Below are positions 59,913-64,000 of a DNA stretch of 64,000 nt, in pieces (the stretch's first letter is position 1; every line of letters starts with the position of its first letter). The notes below the pieces were generated by a model. That model searched no databases and had not been told where the DNA came from. It was given only the letters and a program-made list of their open reading frames with translations. The position numbers and the translations under genes were made by a program. Source of the DNA: Pseudoxanthomonas daejeonensis (GTDB lineage Bacteria; Pseudomonadota; Gammaproteobacteria; Xanthomonadales; Xanthomonadaceae). The stretch covers positions 124,001 to 188,000 of the forward strand of contig NZ_PDWN01000002.1 of NCBI RefSeq assembly GCF_010093205.1, read 5' to 3'.

Positions 59913-59989
59913 CGCCCGATCCCGTCCTATCCCCGCGCAGCCCGCCTCCCGGCAGGCTGCCGCTGCCCGTCCGCGGAGTCCACAGTCCC

Positions 59990-61654
<1,665 letters not shown>

Positions 61655-61680
61655 GCTTCAAGCGCACGGTCTCAATGCAA

Positions 61681-61709
61681 ACGCCCGCCGATTGGCGGGC
61701 GTTCTGTTT
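61681..61709 (+). terminator. Terminator downstream of ettA
   Basis: ACGCCCGCC-GATT-GGCGGGCGT followed by TCTGTTTC: perfect 9-bp stem, 26 bases after the ettA stop, between convergent genes. Confidence 0.8.
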
Positions 61710-61758
61710 CGGGGCCAGGCGCACCTGCAACGCGCCCGCAGCTGGCAAGGCAGCCAGT

Positions 61759-62558
61759 TCAGCCGGCCATCGACTTGACCAGCAGGGCCACCACCAGCAC
61801 CACGGTGACCAAACCGCCGACAAGCAGGAAAGCGCCGAAACCTGCCATCGCCCGCAATGCGGATTTCCAGCGTGGATAGCCGCTGAAGAACTGGACCAGC
61901 GAGAAAACGCCGTAACCCATCGCCACCCACATGACCAGGTTCTGCACGTATGGGAACCAACGTTGCAGCGGAAGGGCGATGATCCAGAAGACGAACGCCT
62001 GCACCGTCAGGAACGCGGTGATCGCCAGCCATTCCGGATAGTTCAACTTGCCGACGCGCCCGAATGCCAGCCGGAACGCCGCCGCCTCGAACGGCAGCAG
62101 CAGCAGGGTGAACGCTGCGAAATTCCGGTCCATCAGGTCCCCCACCGTAGCGAACGCGGCCTGCATTGCCGCAGGATCCAATGAGTTCTTGCCGCCCGCT
62201 CCGGCGGCCTGGAAATCGACCTGAGGCAACGATCCATCGATCACGCCCGCACCCAGGATGTACTTGCTGAGAAACACCACCGCCGCTGCCATGACCATCA
62301 GCAGGAGCAGGGGTTTAGCCTGCCGCGCCCGCCGTCCCTCGATGTAGTCGCGCATCAGGCGACCGGGCCGCAGCATCAGCTCCTTGAGCGAATACAGGAT
62401 GCCGCGATCCATGTGCAGCACGCTGTGCTCCAGCTCGTGCGCCATGAATGCCAGTCGATGCGATGCATCGGCGTGGCCTGGCCGCAGGCCGGGCAGAATT
62501 TCTGGGCGGGGCCGTCGATCAGGCGCCCGCAGTTCGCACATCCCGTTGCTTCCGACAT
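61759..62558 (-). pseudogene. DUF3667-family membrane protein, broken by a one-base frameshift
   Basis: Two reading frames together give one protein of about 266 residues. The first (from ATG 62558) has a zinc ribbon MSEATGCANCGRLIDGPAQK...FCPACGQATPMHRIDWH. The second, in the next frame, resumes at FMAHELEHSVLHMDRGILYS and continues through LKELMLRPGRLMRDYIEGRR, then four or five membrane spans to 61759. The join is at CATTCATG (about 62443-62450), where a third T (CATTTCATG, giving WHFMAHELEH) would restore the frame. Either a recent mutation or a sequencing error. The DUF3667 function is unknown. Confidence 0.85.
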
Positions 62559-62721
62559 CGCCGCTCCCTGGCCTCAGCTCAACGCATCTTAAGGCGCAGC
62601 GGGAAAGCAGCTCAACTCATGCAGCAGGCAGCGCGGCGCAGCCCTCCGGAGCGCGACCGATGGAACCGTCAGAGGAGCGCCAGGCGGCATCTTCGGCCAC
62701 GAATGCCCCGCCGCATCCGCC
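62559..62721. other. Short intergenic gap between the DUF3667 gene and the antiporter gene
   Basis: No repeat, RNA or gene recognised. It may hold the DUF3667 promoter and the antiporter's 3' end. Confidence 0.4.
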
Positions 62722-63984
62722 TCAGGAATCGACGCGCAACTCCGGCGCCAGTCCAGCCTTCGCATCGGCCGGGCGACGATAGAACAGCGCCAGCAGCGGC
62801 GAGGCCATCAATGTGGTCGCCAGGGTCATCGCGAACAGCATCGTGAACAGCTCCGGCCCGATCAGCCCGGCGTCGAAGCCGATCTTGATGACGATCAGCT
62901 CCATCAGGCCGCGCGCGTTCATCAGCGAGCCTACCGCCAGGCTGTCGCGCCAGCCGTGGCCGCTCAGGCGCGCACCGGCTGCGCAGCCGATCACCTTGCC
63001 GGCGACCGCGGCCAGCAGGATCAGCCCGAATGCACCGATGCCGGCACCGGCGAAGGCCTCGAGCGTGGTGTTCTGCCCGGCGAGGGCGAACACCACCGGC
63101 ATCAGCAACACGATCGCGACCGGCTCGATCCGCCGCGCCAGGAAGGACAGCACGCGATCGTCGCGCGGCAGCGCTACGCCGAACAGGAAGGCACCGAAGA
63201 CGGCATGCAGGCCGATCCACTCGGCGAAGGCGGCGCATCCCAGCACGCCGACCAGGATCCAGACCAGCATCGAGGCATCGGGCTCGCCGCTATCGCCGGA
63301 CGTCCGCAACAGGCGGGCATAGAGTGGCTTGAGCAGCAGGAACACCATCGCCACCAGCGCCAGGCCGCCGCCGATCGCCACCAGCACGCCTGCCGGCGAC
63401 CCGCCCCCGGCCAGCGCCAGCACCACCGCCAGGAAAATCCAGACGCAGCCGTCGTCGATCACCGCCGCACCCAGCGCCAGCCTGCCCGGCGTGCTGTGGG
63501 TGAGGTTGCGGTCCTTGAGGATGCGCGCGAGCACCGGGAACGCGGTGACCGACATGGCCGCGGCGATGAACAGCGCGAACGGCCAGTACGCCACGCCGTC
63601 GGGGGCGAAGGAGCGGTACAGCACGGGTGCGATCGCCAGGCCAAGCACCAGCGGCAACGCCACGCCCACCAGGCCGATGGTGGCAGCCGCCCGGACCTGT
63701 GCGCGGCTGCCACCTGGCGCACGCAGCTCCACGCCGACGATGAACATGAAGAGCGCCACGCCCACCGTTCCCAGGCCGGAGAGCGCCGGCAACGACGGCT
63801 TGGCGAACAGCGTGGCGTGCAGATCAGGCAGCCACGCACCGAACACGATGGGCCCCAGCAACAGTCCCGCCATCATCTCGCCGATCACCGGCGGCTGGCC
63901 GAAGCGCCCGAGGAACGCGCCGCACAACCGGGCCATGACCAGGATCAGCACCAGTTGCACCAGCAAGAGCAACGTCGCGTTCAC
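62722..63984 (-). CDS. CPA2-type cation:proton antiporter (KefB/Na+-H+ exchanger family)
   Basis: Inner membrane transporter, 420 residues with about 12 membrane spans. Family signatures include FGQPPVIGEMMAGLLLGPIV, GLGTVGVALFMFIVGVEL, AMSVTAFPVLARILKDRNL (proton-linked core) and GAAVIDDGCVWIFLAVVLAL. Further on are WIGLHAVFGAFLFGVALPRD and SLMNARGLMELIVIKIGFDA. There is no C-terminal TrkA-N/RCK domain, so it is the short form. The ion (Na+ or K+) cannot be determined. The ATG at 63984 lies 16 bases inside the window end, so upstream context is missing. Confidence 0.93.
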   Translation of the reverse strand: MNATLLLLVQLVLILVMARLCGAFLGRFGQPPVIGEMMAGLLLGPIVFGAWLPDLHATLFAKPSLPALSGLGTVGVALFMFIVGVELRAPGGSRAQVRAAATIGLVGVALPLVLGLAIAPVLYRSFAPDGVAYWPFALFIAAAMSVTAFPVLARILKDRNLTHSTPGRLALGAAVIDDGCVWIFLAVVLALAGGGSPAGVLVAIGGGLALVAMVFLLLKPLYARLLRTSGDSGEPDASMLVWILVGVLGCAAFAEWIGLHAVFGAFLFGVALPRDDRVLSFLARRIEPVAIVLLMPVVFALAGQNTTLEAFAGAGIGAFGLILLAAVAGKVIGCAAGARLSGHGWRDSLAVGSLMNARGLMELIVIKIGFDAGLIGPELFTMLFAMTLATTLMASPLLALFYRRPADAKAGLAPELRVDS

Positions 63985-64000
63985 GATGAAACCGCCCCAA

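Overview
The window is chromosomal, very GC-rich DNA from a gammaproteobacterium of the Xanthomonadaceae. The best guess is a Lysobacter/Luteimonas-like genus. The reasons are the tol-pal-cpoB-queE-queC order, pilB next to two pilins with divergent pilC-pilD-coaE, a dcw cluster without murD, and GTAG-headed REP repeats with a REP-associated tyrosine transposase (RAYT). Genes are densely packed, and almost all are core housekeeping genes.

Layout. 1-5.2 kb: 5' part of an Lhr-family helicase, tRNA-Lys(TTT), queC and queE. 5.4-11.6 kb: the Tol-Pal envelope system (ybgC tolQ tolR tolA | tolB pal cpoB, all minus strand), split by a REP block. 11.7-13.6 kb: a RAYT gene with REP/BIME blocks on both sides. 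13.6-20.4 kb: type IV pilus genes (pilB and two pilins on minus; pilC, pilD and coaE on plus) around a shared control region. 20.4-27.3 kb: a seven-unit BIME array, a Nudix/ThiE-like fusion, secA, an M23 peptidase and dciA. 27.6-44.8 kb: the division and cell wall cluster, read on minus as mraZ-rsmH-ftsL-ftsI-murE-murF-mraY-ftsW-murG-murC-ddl-ftsQ-ftsA-ftsZ-lpxC. 45-51.8 kb: RNase P RNA, rsmI, lpoA, yraN, a FAD oxidase and a PatB/MalY-like lyase. 52-57.5 kb: thiL, nusB and the riboflavin genes with an FMN riboswitch. 57.5-64 kb: a GNAT gene, nrdR, glyA, ettA, a frameshifted DUF3667 gene and a CPA2 antiporter.

Most genes serve the envelope. Precursor synthesis (murC, murE, murF, ddl, mraY, murG), septal synthesis (ftsW, ftsI, ftsL, ftsQ, ftsA, ftsZ), lipid A (lpxC), synthase activation (lpoA, cpoB), outer membrane constriction (tol-pal), export (secA) and pilus assembly are all here.

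The most unusual content is the repeat system. By my count more than fifty REP units share the head GTAGGAGCGG. They come in two hairpin types, A (GCGG-N6-CCGC) and B (GCGGACTTCAGTCCGC and variants), and form head-out pairs and tandem arrays in about a dozen intergenic gaps. The single RAYT sits between two of these blocks. In three cases (yraN, the PatB-like gene, ribD) the REP head itself supplies the stop codon of the adjacent gene. The long open frames across these arrays are artefacts, not genes.
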